Shown here: positions 7,496-16,585 of the stretch, in pieces
Layout: the number at the start of each line of letters is the position of its first letter
Position numbering within the stretch: position 1 is the first letter of the stretch
Assembly (NCBI GenBank): GCA_022601195.1
Contig: JAHZIX010000044.1
Coordinates: 186,001-250,000, forward strand
Reading direction: 5' to 3'
DNA from: Deltaproteobacteria bacterium
GTDB taxonomy: Bacteria; Acidobacteriota; Thermoanaerobaculia; Multivoradales; JAHZIX01
DNA length: 64,000 bases
Notes under the pieces: generated by a model
What the model saw: the letters and a program-made list of their open reading frames with translations, nothing else
Database searches by the model: none
Told to the model about the DNA's origin: nothing
Translations under genes and position numbers: made by a program

Positions 7496-9226
7496 CTATT
7501 GGGCCTCCGGCGGGTAGACGGAGATCTCCACTCGACGATTGAAGGCATGGTTCATCGGATCGTCTTCGTCTGCCGGCTGGTTCCAACCCATCCCCTCGAC
7601 CACGAATTTATTGGGGTCGAACTGATACTTCTCTACCAGGGCTCGGGTCACCCCTTGCGCGCGTTCTTGAGAGAGCTTCTGGACATCTTCGAACCGCACG
7701 CCCCGTCCCTGCATCGAGGCATCGGTGTGACCTACCACGGCGATCACAGCTCGCTCGTATTGGCCAGCCAGGCGCGCGACCTTCTCCAGAGTGCCCTTCA
7801 CGGTGGGATCGTAAAGGGTGTTGGCGAGGGCGTTGCCATTCTCATCGTGCTCTGGCTCGAAAATATCCGCCGAGTTCGGGTAAAAGTTGATCCGGATCGT
7901 CTGCGTGAGGATTGGGGACTCTGCCTGCACCTTACGGTACGAGGTCGGCACGAAGCTGGTCTGGTACTCATCCTTCTGATCCGCAAAGGTCCCGGCTTTG
8001 TCGATGGCCTTGATGACGCTGAAGTCCATCACCTCATCGAAACGCACCGGCGTTCCCACCAAACCCAGCTCGCGATAGACGAAAGTGATGTTTTTCCAGG
8101 TACGCTCGAAGTTGGCCGGATTGTTCTGGTTGAGGAAAAAGGCGCTGTTTTCGGCAAAATTGGTCGAATGAGCATCCGCTTCCATGGCCTGAACCTCGTC
8201 GACGGCGAAACCATAGCCTTCCGCCATCCACTGAAAGGCTGACGCCTTGAAGGACGAATCCTTGAGCTGCTTCATGCCTTTGAAGATCCCCTCGACCAAC
8301 CCCTGAATAATGTCCGGGTGGTCCTTGGCGAAGTCGGCACGAGCCGCCCACACATCCGCGATGAGCTTGTTGGCTTCCACGGTGGTAGTGAGAATCTTCG
8401 TTCCCGCCACGCGGTCGGGAATGTTGTAGATATCCGGTGCCCAGGTTACGCAAGCGTCGATGCTCTTGTCGGAAACGAAGGCCGCCGCGGCCTCGAAGGC
8501 AGTTGCCGTGAACTTGTGATTGACCTCGCCTGGCTGGATGCCAGCATTGAGCAACAGGTTGTTGAGAAAATACTGGGAAGGACTGTTCTGGGCATAGACC
8601 ACGGTCTTGCCCTTGAGATCGCTAGCGGATTCGATGTTCCCCCGCACCACGATGCCATCCCCGCCGTTGGACCAATCCACCTGTTGAAAAATACGCGGCG
8701 CAGTTCGCGAATCTCGCATCAGCTCCGGCGCCATCAGCACCATCATGTCCAGCGTGCCCCACAAGACGTGGCTCTCACCGGAAGCGAAGGCATCTCGGGC
8801 GACCACCGGATCGTCGATCAGCTTCAGGTTCACCTTGAAGCCGTAGTCCTTGTAGAAGATGCTGTCTTCGTTGGGACTGAATCCATTGTTGGCAGCGACG
8901 ATCGGCAGCCAACCTATCCACACATTGATGGGAAACTCGACGATCTTCTCATCCTCGTCCCATTTGTAGGCGCTGACGCCTTTGACTTCCGGCAACTTCT
9001 CCGAGGGCACATAGCTGTACTCGTTGACCGTCGTAATACCGGTCGTATCCGGAGCTTCGTATTTGCCTACCTGGTCTTTGAATTTATCCAGGTCGACGTC
9101 TCCCTGACCTTGGCCACCGGGAGCAATGAGATCTTTGAAGAAATAGCCAGCTGCTGCCAACAGGCCCAAAATGAAAAGAAAGACGACGATTTTTCCTAGG
9201 CCCGTGGGCCCTACTTTTTCAGACAT
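7496..9226 (-). CDS. Membrane-anchored ABC solute-binding protein fused to an OmpA-like peptidoglycan-binding domain
   Basis: A 576-residue fusion. Residues 12-30 (IVVFLFILGLLAAAGYFF) form a single transmembrane anchor with no cleavage site evident. About 85-400 is a NMT1/SsuA-like periplasmic binding domain, with INVWIGWLPIVAANNGF, YKDYGFKVNLKLIDDP, ESASDLKGKTVVYAQ and CVTWAPDIYN. About 440-576 is an OmpA C-terminal domain: INFYPNSADI, IAVVGHTDASMQG, LSQERAQGVTRAL and a terminal NHAFNRRVEISVYP. That domain normally binds peptidoglycan. One polypeptide would thus tie a ligand sensor, the inner membrane and the cell wall together. The gene follows pspA and precedes the matching permease and ATPase. 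The ligand cannot be told from sequence. Confidence 0.92.
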   Translation of the reverse strand: MSEKVGPTGLGKIVVFLFILGLLAAAGYFFKDLIAPGGQGQGDVDLDKFKDQVGKYEAPDTTGITTVNEYSYVPSEKLPEVKGVSAYKWDEDEKIVEFPINVWIGWLPIVAANNGFSPNEDSIFYKDYGFKVNLKLIDDPVVARDAFASGESHVLWGTLDMMVLMAPELMRDSRTAPRIFQQVDWSNGGDGIVVRGNIESASDLKGKTVVYAQNSPSQYFLNNLLLNAGIQPGEVNHKFTATAFEAAAAFVSDKSIDACVTWAPDIYNIPDRVAGTKILTTTVEANKLIADVWAARADFAKDHPDIIQGLVEGIFKGMKQLKDSSFKASAFQWMAEGYGFAVDEVQAMEADAHSTNFAENSAFFLNQNNPANFERTWKNITFVYRELGLVGTPVRFDEVMDFSVIKAIDKAGTFADQKDEYQTSFVPTSYRKVQAESPILTQTIRINFYPNSADIFEPEHDENGNALANTLYDPTVKGTLEKVARLAGQYERAVIAVVGHTDASMQGRGVRFEDVQKLSQERAQGVTRALVEKYQFDPNKFVVEGMGWNQPADEDDPMNHAFNRRVEISVYPPEAQ

Positions 9227-9271
9227 TCGATGCCTCCCATGGCGTACCCGAGAATCTGGGACAAAACCCGA

Positions 9272-9297
9272 GTCGTTCGAGGTTTACCTCCAACGAC
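9272..9297 (-). promoter_or_regulatory. Intergenic stem-loop between pspA and the binding-protein gene
   Basis: Arms GTCGTT/AACGAC and GAGG/CCTC pair around a TAAA loop, with one G-G mismatch between the two stem parts. There is no T-run, so it is more likely an mRNA-processing or stabilising hairpin than a terminator. It could let pspA be expressed above the genes that follow. Confidence 0.35.
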
Positions 9298-9338
9298 GCC
9301 CCCAGCTCTCGCAACGACTATTTCTTATCGACCCGACT

Positions 9339-10112
9339 TCAACCTTCGCTGACCGTCGGTCCCATATCTTTGATCTGTGGTTCTTCCTCGATGGGCTCCG
9401 CTGCTGGAGCCACGGTGGCGTCTTCTGACACCGGAATATCCAGGCCGTAGGCAGCAGCAAACTCACCCAGAGCTTGATCGGCAAGAGCCTCCTGCTCCGC
9501 TTCCATGATGTCCACTCCGCTGGTGTCGACGGAAGAAGCGGCCACCCGAGCGCGACCGGCAGCCTTGTCACGCCGTTCGGTGAGATATTCATCGACCCGG
9601 CTCAGAGTGTCCCCGGAACCGCCAATGGAGGTGATCATCCCTTGGGCCATCTCCTGAAGCTCGGCCTGGGCCTCGAGCATCTCCGTTTCAGTCATCATGC
9701 GCTTCAGAGCTTCGATCTTCTGCTGCGCCTCCCGTACCGAGACATCCCGTGCCTTGACCAGCTGCTTGTAGGTCGTCTCGGCCTGCTCCAACTGAGTCCG
9801 ATTTTCCTCCAACTGCTCTCGAGCCCCCTTGAGCTGCAGGGCATACTGGCCGGCCACCTTACGATGCCCTAGCTTCAGGTGGGCAGCTGTCTTGGCGGCC
9901 AAATCCTGCTCCTGCTTCTCCAGGTTCTTTGTCTGCCGCATCAGGCGCTCGACAAAGCCGGCATGATTGGCCAGATTCTCGTTGAACCGAGCTATCTGCT
10001 TGCGGAGGTTCTCTTTCTCGGCCTCGATCAAGGCCCGAGGATTGGCCTTCTCCAGCCCAGAGACGAAAAGACTCATGAAACCTCGAACCAGATTCTTCAG
10101 GCGCTGAAACAT
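9339..10112 (-). CDS. pspA: PspA/IM30 (ESCRT-III-like) membrane-stress protein
   Basis: A 257-residue protein of the PspA/Vipp1 family, which polymerises on stressed inner membranes and belongs to the ESCRT-III superfamily. The N-terminal amphipathic helix (MFQRLKNLVRGFMSLFVSG) is followed by continuous helix and coiled coil through about residue 190. An acidic tail (EPIEEEPQIKDMG) extends beyond the usual family end of about 220-225 residues. The start has AAGGAG eight bases upstream. It is the first gene of the seven-gene cluster. A sigma70-type promoter precedes it, so it does not appear to depend on sigma54 as E. coli pspA does, and no pspF, pspB or pspC is nearby. Confidence 0.93.
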   Translation of the reverse strand: MFQRLKNLVRGFMSLFVSGLEKANPRALIEAEKENLRKQIARFNENLANHAGFVERLMRQTKNLEKQEQDLAAKTAAHLKLGHRKVAGQYALQLKGAREQLEENRTQLEQAETTYKQLVKARDVSVREAQQKIEALKRMMTETEMLEAQAELQEMAQGMITSIGGSGDTLSRVDEYLTERRDKAAGRARVAASSVDTSGVDIMEAEQEALADQALGEFAAAYGLDIPVSEDATVAPAAEPIEEEPQIKDMGPTVSEG

Positions 10113-10213
10113 AACTATCTCCTTCGGGACACGCTGCTTCGGAACACACGGCTACGCACGACGACGCGGATCACCGTCAACGAGATCAATTTGTGTACCT
10201 GGTCACGCTAGGC

Positions 10214-10243
10214 AGAATAGCAACGGCTTTCTTGGGCTGTCAA
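10214..10243 (-). promoter_or_regulatory. Sigma70 promoter for the pspA cluster
   Basis: On the minus strand a perfect -35 TTGACA (10243-10238) is followed after 18 bases by -10 TATTCT (10219-10214). This predicts a start near 10207 and a leader of about 95 bases before pspA. It lies in the gap after the phoR stop, so the cluster is independent of the pst-phoR transcript. Confidence 0.75.
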
Positions 10244-10298
10244 CGCGCTGGCGGTTCGGTTTCCCGAAAGCGACGAAGCCGGATCGGTGCGGATCCCC

Positions 10299-12089
10299 CT
10301 AGAGAGCCCCCGACTGCTCGAAGGAAAACTCCATCTCGAGAGGGAGGGTGATGCGAAATACACTTCCCTCTCCGGGAGAGCTTTCCACCACGACCCGGCC
10401 TCCATGAGCCAGAATGATGTGCTTGACGATGGCCAAGCCCAGGCCGGTGCCCCCGAGCTCTCGGGATCGAGCTTGATCCACTCGGTAGAAGCGCTCGAAA
10501 ATTCGCTCCTGGTGCTGAGGCTCAATGCCGGGGCCACTATCCCGGACCTCCACAATCACCTCCCGACCCTGTCGTTTGGCAATCACCCCCACCTGGCCCC
10601 CGTCGGGAGTGTAACGAATCGCGTTGGTGAGTAGATTCTCGGTGGCTTCCCGAAGAGCCTCCTCATCGCCTCGAACTGGGAGAGGCGTGGTCGGCAAGGT
10701 CTCCGAGAGAGTCAACCCTCTATCCCCTGCCTGCATTCGCTGACTGTCCAGGGCCTCCAGGATGGGAGTGCGCAGATCCAACGAAGCTTGCTCTAAACCT
10801 CCTTGCCCGAACTCCAGTCGGGAGAGGGCCAGAAGATCCGCCACCAAAACGGACATTCTCCGACTCTGCTCGCCGATTCGGGTCAAAAAACGATTGGCGA
10901 TCTGAGACTCCATATCCCGGTCGTCGAGCATCGTCTCCGTCAGGCCGACGATCGCTGTAACGGGCGTCTTGAGCTCGTGAGAAACGTTGGCGACGAAATC
11001 TCTGCGCACTTCTTCCAGCTGCCGTAACTCGGTAACGTCATAGAGCACCAGCACAGCTCCGCCGTCCCGAAGGGGCGCCCCATGAAGCTCAATGACGCGA
11101 TCCGTGACCTCTGCGGCAATCCTCGCTTCAGAAGAATTGCCCACCCCTTCCATCGCCCTCCGCAAGGCCTTGTCCACAGCCGGTTGACGAATCACCTCCC
11201 AAATCCGCTTCCCGATACTGTCTTCGGGAGAAACCTGCAAGACCTTCCCGGCAGCGCGATTCATGTGCACGACTTGTTCATTCCCGTCGAGAGCCACCAC
11301 TCCTTCCACCATGGCGCCGAGAATCGCCAAGAGTCGATGACGCTCCCGTTCCACTGTGTCGATACGATCCCGTAAATCCACCGCCATGCGATTGAAAGAC
11401 CTCGCCAGCGAGCCCAACTCGTCGCTGGCATCGACCGTCACTCTCTGGTCGTGATCACCGGCTGCTAAAGACTCCGCTGCCGCGGTCATGAGGAGAATCG
11501 GGCGGGTCACTCGTCGAGCAAAGGCAAAAGCCACCGCAAGGCCCAACAAGGCAGCTACCATCGCGCCGATGGCTACCAGGTACCGCATGCGACCCAGGCG
11601 CGCCTCCACCGCTGCCAACGGCAAGGCGGTCCGCACAAAGCCGAGCACTTCACCATCGTCGCTCACCGCTGGCAAGGCGTGGTACATCATGGTTTGGCCC
11701 GTGGTGGCGCTATGGCGGGTCGCTGTGCCCTGGCCCTGGGATCGAGCAGCCACGATCTCCGGTCGCTGGCCATGGTTGTCCATGCTTTTCGGTCGTTCCG
11801 AAGAATCCGCCATCACGACTCCGTCGAGACGGATGACGGTAAACCGCGTCCCCGTCTCCAGGCCCACGGTCCGCACCCGCACTTGAAATTCGTCATCGGG
11901 CAAAAGGAAAGAGCCTTGGCTCGCCAGACTTCGCAGCAAAAGAGCCTCAGCCCGAAGACTCTGCTCGATTTGGGCCAGCGACTCCTGCTCCATCTGACGG
12001 GTTACCAGAACTCCGACGATGGTTGCCGTCAGTAAGATCAGGGCCGCGTAGCCGGCATAGAGGTTCCAGAGGAATCGTGAGCTGAGCAT
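10299..12089 (-). CDS. phoR: Phosphate-regulon sensor histidine kinase
   Basis: A membrane histidine kinase of 596 residues from the ATG, or 609 from an upstream TTG at 12128 that has GAAGG ten bases before it. In order it has TM1 (LYAGYAALILLTATIVGVLV), a periplasmic sensor region of about 135 residues, TM2 near 170-190, a HAMP linker, a PAS domain (MVEGVVALDGNEQVVHMN), the DHp box FVANVSHELKTPVTAIVG with its phospho-accepting histidine at about 371, and a catalytic domain with N (NLLTNAIRYTPDGG), G1 (DSGPGI) and G2 (GGTGLGLAIVK) boxes. The PhoR assignment rests on the DHp and PAS layout and on its place at the end of the pst-phoU cluster. Its partner phoB is 21 kb away. The extracytoplasmic domain is larger than in E. 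coli PhoR. Confidence 0.9.
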   Translation of the reverse strand: MLSSRFLWNLYAGYAALILLTATIVGVLVTRQMEQESLAQIEQSLRAEALLLRSLASQGSFLLPDDEFQVRVRTVGLETGTRFTVIRLDGVVMADSSERPKSMDNHGQRPEIVAARSQGQGTATRHSATTGQTMMYHALPAVSDDGEVLGFVRTALPLAAVEARLGRMRYLVAIGAMVAALLGLAVAFAFARRVTRPILLMTAAAESLAAGDHDQRVTVDASDELGSLARSFNRMAVDLRDRIDTVERERHRLLAILGAMVEGVVALDGNEQVVHMNRAAGKVLQVSPEDSIGKRIWEVIRQPAVDKALRRAMEGVGNSSEARIAAEVTDRVIELHGAPLRDGGAVLVLYDVTELRQLEEVRRDFVANVSHELKTPVTAIVGLTETMLDDRDMESQIANRFLTRIGEQSRRMSVLVADLLALSRLEFGQGGLEQASLDLRTPILEALDSQRMQAGDRGLTLSETLPTTPLPVRGDEEALREATENLLTNAIRYTPDGGQVGVIAKRQGREVIVEVRDSGPGIEPQHQERIFERFYRVDQARSRELGGTGLGLAIVKHIILAHGGRVVVESSPGEGSVFRITLPLEMEFSFEQSGAL

Positions 12090-12263
12090 TTGGCAGAACT
12101 TTAGCGCTTCCGGACGATGAGAGGACAACCATAGGGAACCTTCGAGATCGAAAACACTCCCATCCAGATCACTGAAGGTCTTTTCGACTGGCCCCCCTAC
12201 CGCCTCGACGGCATTTTAGTGGTGCATGGAACGCATGCCTGACACCCGCGGTGTGAGACCTTG

Positions 12264-13151
12264 TTAGCCGAAGCGCCCGGTGATGTAGTCCTCGGTCTGT
12301 TGACGAATCGGGTTGATGAAAACGGATTTGGTAGGCCCATACTCGATCAATTCCCCAAGGTAGAGGAAGGCCGTGAAGTCCGATATTCGAGAGGCTTGCT
12401 GCATATTGTGGGTGACGATCACCTGGGTGTATTGGTGCCGAAGCTCCTTCATGAGCTCCTCGATCTTTGCTGTGGCTATGGGGTCTAGGGCCGAGCAGGG
12501 CTCGTCGAAAAGGATCACCTCTGGCTCCACCGCAATGGCCCGAGCGATACAAAGGCGCTGCTGCTGGCCGCCGGAGAGGCCCGTGGCGACATCGTCCAAA
12601 CGATCTTTCACCTCATCCCAAAGAGCCGAGGAACGGAGACTCCGCTCGACGATCTCGTCGAGCTCGGTACGATGGGAGATTCCCTGAATCCGGCAGCCGT
12701 AGGCGACGTTCTCGTAGATGGACTTGGGGAACGGGTTGGATTTCTGGAACACCATCCCGACTCGCTTACGAAGCAGATTGGTATCCACCTCGGCACCGAA
12801 GACGCTTTCTCCTTCGAACAGGATGTCGCCATCCACTCGTACTGAAGGAACCAAATCGTTCAAGCGATTGATGCTGCGTAGAAGGGTGGATTTACCGCAA
12901 CCGGAAGGACCGATGAAGGCCGTGATCTGCTTCTCCGGTACCTCCATGGAGATGTTCTTCAAAGCCTGCTTTTCGCCGTACCAAAGGCAAAAGTCTCTGG
13001 CCTCCAGGACGGAATTTTCGATTTGGGGCTGAGTTGCCCTGGCAATATCTTCACTCATGGCCAGGCTGGCCGATCCGTCGGCGACTCCCCCAGGCCTGAA
13101 AGGCACCGATAACGATGAAAGTGCAGCTGCCTCCGTGCTCTGGCTCATCAA
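12264..13151 (-). CDS. pstB: Phosphate ABC transporter ATPase PstB
   Basis: A 295-residue ATPase of the high-affinity phosphate importer. About 45 extra N-terminal residues precede a canonical core: LEARDFCLWYGEKQALKNIS, Walker A GPSGCGKST, NRLNDLVPSVRVDGDI, MVFQKSNPFPKSIYENVAYG, signature LSGGQQQRLCIARAIA, Walker B VILFDEPCSALDP and VTHNMQQASRISD. The MVFQKxNPFPxSIYENV stretch is diagnostic for PstB. The ATG overlaps the phoU stop by four bases. The N-terminal extension may not be translated; an ATG at internal position 32 (MSEDIARATQPQ) is an alternative start. Confidence 0.96.
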   Translation of the reverse strand: MMSQSTEAAALSSLSVPFRPGGVADGSASLAMSEDIARATQPQIENSVLEARDFCLWYGEKQALKNISMEVPEKQITAFIGPSGCGKSTLLRSINRLNDLVPSVRVDGDILFEGESVFGAEVDTNLLRKRVGMVFQKSNPFPKSIYENVAYGCRIQGISHRTELDEIVERSLRSSALWDEVKDRLDDVATGLSGGQQQRLCIARAIAVEPEVILFDEPCSALDPIATAKIEELMKELRHQYTQVIVTHNMQQASRISDFTAFLYLGELIEYGPTKSVFINPIRQQTEDYITGRFG

Positions 13152-13831
13152 ACCCCCTTCTTGGCAGAGCCGTAGTCGGTCTCCGCATGGCGAATGTCGA
13201 CTCCTTGGACGTAGTAAATGACATCCTCGGCAATATTGGTCGCGTGATCAGCGATGCGTTCCAGACTCCGGCCAATGAGAATCAGTTGGAAAGTCGGAGC
13301 CACCGCTTGACGATCGCTCTGGGTTGATTCCAGAAGCTCACGGACAAATCTCTTGTAGACACGGTCGATCTCGTCGTCTCGCCTCCAGACCTCCATGGCC
13401 AAATCCGCATCTCGCCGCAGGAAGGCATCCAGGCTCTCGCTGACCATGCGCCGGGCGGCCAGAAAGAGGGCTCCCGCTTCTCCGTAGGCCCCGAAAGGCG
13501 GCTCACCATGAAGGTCCCGGACAGATCGGCAGATATTGCAGGCGAGGTCTCCGACGCGCTCCAAGTCGGTGGTGATCTTCATGACCGCTACCAAGAAACG
13601 AAGATCCACCGCCGTAGGCTGCTGCAGAGCCAACACGCCATGGCAGAGCTCGTCGATCTGCTTCTCGGTTTCATCCACCTTGCGATCTTCGCCAATCACT
13701 CTCGAGGCGAGCCCCGAGTCCCGGTCCAGGAGGGCACGACGAGAATTCTCGATCATCTCTTCGACCAGGCCGCCCATACGCAGCAGCGATTGACGAATAT
13801 GGTCGTATTCTTCATCCACGTGTCGAGTCAT
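13148..13831 (-). CDS. phoU: Phosphate signalling protein PhoU
   Basis: A 227-residue protein made of two PhoU helical repeats, with the metal-binding acidic motifs of the family (DRKVDETEKQIDELC near 50 and RDDEIDRVYKRFVRE near 150). PhoU connects PstB to PhoR and keeps the kinase off when phosphate is plentiful. Here it lies between pstA and pstB rather than after pstB, with a four-base overlap into pstB, so PhoU and PstB may be made in fixed proportion. Confidence 0.95.
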   Translation of the reverse strand: MTRHVDEEYDHIRQSLLRMGGLVEEMIENSRRALLDRDSGLASRVIGEDRKVDETEKQIDELCHGVLALQQPTAVDLRFLVAVMKITTDLERVGDLACNICRSVRDLHGEPPFGAYGEAGALFLAARRMVSESLDAFLRRDADLAMEVWRRDDEIDRVYKRFVRELLESTQSDRQAVAPTFQLILIGRSLERIADHATNIAEDVIYYVQGVDIRHAETDYGSAKKGV

Positions 13832-13859
13832 GAGATCTCCGTTTTCTCTAGGATGGTTC

Positions 13860-15185
13860 CTACCAACGACGCTCGGCCTTCTTTCGGAGCGCCACGGCGA
13901 GGGTATTCATGAGAATCAAGAAGGTCAGCAGAACGAGAATGGCTGCCGAAGTCTTCGCCTCGAAGGCTCGCTCCGGGCTGTCTGCCCAGAGATAGACCTG
14001 CACCGGTAGCACCGTCGCTGGGTCCAGCGGCCCCTGAGGAACGTCAACGATGAAGGCCACCATGCCAATCATCAACAGCGGCGCCGTTTCCCCCAGAGCC
14101 CGAGCCATACCGATGATCGTGCCGGTCAGCATGCCTGGTAGAGCCAAGGGCAAAATGTGATGGACCAGCGCCTGCATGGGCGAGGCTCCCAAGCCATAGG
14201 CAGCTTCGCGAATCGACGGGGGCACAGCCCGCAAGGCTGCGCGACTGGCGATAATGATGATGGGCAAGGTCATCAGGGTCAGTACTAGCCCCCCCACCAA
14301 CGGAGCGGATCGCGGCAAGCCAAAAACGTTGAGAAACAAGGCTAGACCGAGCAATCCATAGACGATGGAAGGGACCGCGGCGAGATTGTTGATGTTGATC
14401 TCGATCAAATCGGTCCACCGGTTTTTGCCAGCAAACTCTTCCAGATAGACCGCGGTGGCCACCCCTAGGGGAAACGACAACAGGAGAGTGATCAACATGG
14501 TGTAGGCCGAGCCCACCACAGCTCCCCAAACCCCGGCCATCTCCGGTTCCCGAGAATCACCAGAGGTAAAGAAATAGCGACTCAAGCGAGTTCGGACTCG
14601 ACCTTGGGCATCGAGAGCATCCACCCAAGCGATCTGTAGATCGCTCAACCGGCGCTCGCTCTCTTCGACTTCCCGGGACAGCTCCCCCTTGATCAACAAG
14701 TCGACTTCGTCCGAGGCCACTAGGGACAGAGCTTGTGTTGTGCCCACCAAAGCCGGGTCTGCCGCCACCCTGTTCTGCAACTCATAGGCAGCACCGAGGC
14801 TGACCAACTCGCCCAAGGCCCGTCGGGCCCGACGTCCCTCGGTATCTGGAAGGATCTCCTGCAGAGAGGACCGGATCAGGCTCCCATAGTTGGCGGAGGC
14901 CAGAACTTCCGCATCGCCGCTCCCATCCGGATCCAGCACCTGAGGGTCGAAGAAGATATCGACTTCTATCAGGGTCTGAAAGAAGCCTTGATAGCCCCGT
15001 AGGCACAGGGTTGCCAAGAGAAGGAAAAGGAAACCTAGGGAACAGGCCACCGCTGCCTGGCAGAGGAGCCGAAACCGCCGAGCAGCGGCATTCCGCTTGC
15101 GCAGGCGCGCCCGAACCGCATCTACTCCGAGTTGAGCAGGACCGGTGGGCGACGGGGCTTGCGGCGAAATTGGCTGACTATTCAT
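13860..15185 (-). CDS. pstA: Phosphate ABC transporter permease PstA
   Basis: A 441-residue inner-membrane permease, longer than E. coli PstA (296 residues). TM1 (LLCQAAVACSLGFLFLLLAT) is followed by an inserted extracytoplasmic region of about 150 residues (about 65-210), then the transport domain with SAYTMLITLLLSFPLGVATA, the EAA loop (IREAAYGLGASPMQALVHHI) and GMARALGETAPLLMIG. It overlaps pstC by eight bases and ends 28 bases before phoU. The insertion is shared in kind with PstC and is probably periplasmic. Confidence 0.95.
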   Translation of the reverse strand: MNSQPISPQAPSPTGPAQLGVDAVRARLRKRNAAARRFRLLCQAAVACSLGFLFLLLATLCLRGYQGFFQTLIEVDIFFDPQVLDPDGSGDAEVLASANYGSLIRSSLQEILPDTEGRRARRALGELVSLGAAYELQNRVAADPALVGTTQALSLVASDEVDLLIKGELSREVEESERRLSDLQIAWVDALDAQGRVRTRLSRYFFTSGDSREPEMAGVWGAVVGSAYTMLITLLLSFPLGVATAVYLEEFAGKNRWTDLIEININNLAAVPSIVYGLLGLALFLNVFGLPRSAPLVGGLVLTLMTLPIIIIASRAALRAVPPSIREAAYGLGASPMQALVHHILPLALPGMLTGTIIGMARALGETAPLLMIGMVAFIVDVPQGPLDPATVLPVQVYLWADSPERAFEAKTSAAILVLLTFLILMNTLAVALRKKAERRW

Positions 15186-16557
15186 ATTGCTCCCGATATT
15201 TCCGCACCACCACCAAGGCCACGACGTTGAGGACCAGGGTTACCAGAAATAGCATCAGGCCCAAGGCAAAGGCAGCGAGAGTCTTGGCACTGTCGAACTC
15301 CTGGTCACCCACCAAGAGGGTGACGATCTGCACCGTTACCGTCGTGACGGCCTCGAGGGGGTTGGCGGTCAGGTTGGCTGCCAACCCTGCAGCCATGACC
15401 ACGATCATGGTCTCTCCGATAGCCCTGGAAACCGCCAGAAGAATTCCTCCGACGATGCCGGGAAGGGCAGCCGGAAAAACGACTCGCCGGATGGTCTCTG
15501 CCTGGGTGGCTCCCATGCCTAAGGAAGCCTCCCTCAGGCCCCTCGGAACGGCAGAGATCACGTCGTCGGAAAGGGAAGAAACATAGGGGATGATCATGAT
15601 TCCCATGACCGCACCGGCAGCCAGAGCGCTCTCCGAGGCAACCTCCAACCCGAGTCCTTCGCCGAACCGACGCAGGGTCGGAGCCACCGTCAAAGCCGCG
15701 AAGAAGCCATAGACCACCGTTGGAACACCAGCCAAAATCTCCAGCAAAGGCTTGGCGAAGGTGCGGAAGCGAGGACCGGCATATTCGGCGAGGTAGATGG
15801 CGGACAAAAGCCCCACGGGGACCGCGACCAACATGGCGATCACGGTGATCAGCAGGGTGCCTGCAAAAAGGGGCACTGCACCGAAGCTACCGGAGCTACC
15901 CACTTGGTCCGCTCGGAGGGCGAGCTGAGGGCTCCACCTCAGTCCAAAGAGAAACTCCCCCATGGGCACCAGGCGGAAGAATCTCCCCGCTTCGAAGATC
16001 AGCGACAGGATGATCCCGAGAGTCGTAAACACCGCCAGGGTCGAGCCGGCCATGAGGATCCATTTCGCGGCTGCCTCGACCCGGTTCATCGCCTTGAGAC
16101 GAAGATCGATCGAGCGCCAGCCGAGGAATAGGCCCAGAACTGCCAAGCCCAGCACCACCAGACTGCGACTCACCAAGTTGGTGCGTAGTAGGCCTTGGTA
16201 CCGGTCGGCCCCCAGTTGGAGCTCCCTGCCTGCCTGTCCTGAGACGACATTTCCCGTCGCCAGATTCTTCACGTCTCTGATGTAAAGGGCCAACTCCTCT
16301 TCGGGCAACTGCTGAACCGCTGCAGGTAGATCTGACATCAGGAGCCGATCGACAAATCCGGAATCGAGAGCCAGCCACAGGCACAAGACCAATAGGCTGG
16401 GAAGAGCACACCACAGAAGAACATAGGCTCCGTAGTAGCCCGGGAGAGATCGCAGCTGGGCAGCCTTGTCGACCAAACCGAGGGCACGGTGACGCCCCAG
16501 GACAAAGCCCACCGTCGCCAACAGGCCAAGGATCAACAGAAGAAGCGATAAATGCAC
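15178..16557 (-). CDS. pstC: Phosphate ABC transporter permease PstC
   Basis: A 459-residue inner-membrane permease, longer than E. coli PstC (319 residues). Two additional N-terminal transmembrane segments and a loop of about 80 residues precede the conserved permease domain (FGAVPLFAGTLLITVIAMLV, EILAGVPTVVYGFFAALTV, REASLGMGATQAETIRRVV, AVSRAIGETMIVVMAAG). The GAT(Q) loop and the SRAIGET helix identify PstC. It follows pstS after a hairpin that probably lowers its expression relative to pstS. Confidence 0.95.
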   Translation of the reverse strand: MHLSLLLLILGLLATVGFVLGRHRALGLVDKAAQLRSLPGYYGAYVLLWCALPSLLVLCLWLALDSGFVDRLLMSDLPAAVQQLPEEELALYIRDVKNLATGNVVSGQAGRELQLGADRYQGLLRTNLVSRSLVVLGLAVLGLFLGWRSIDLRLKAMNRVEAAAKWILMAGSTLAVFTTLGIILSLIFEAGRFFRLVPMGEFLFGLRWSPQLALRADQVGSSGSFGAVPLFAGTLLITVIAMLVAVPVGLLSAIYLAEYAGPRFRTFAKPLLEILAGVPTVVYGFFAALTVAPTLRRFGEGLGLEVASESALAAGAVMGIMIIPYVSSLSDDVISAVPRGLREASLGMGATQAETIRRVVFPAALPGIVGGILLAVSRAIGETMIVVMAAGLAANLTANPLEAVTTVTVQIVTLLVGDQEFDSAKTLAAFALGLMLFLVTLVLNVVALVVVRKYREQYE

Positions 16558-16585
16558 GTCGAGTTTCCTCTCGAGGAACGAAAAG

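Noticed and set aside
8318..9199. Open frame of about 290 codons antisense to the binding-protein/OmpA gene
   Set aside because: No ribosome-binding site or motifs; the opposite strand is a clear fusion protein.
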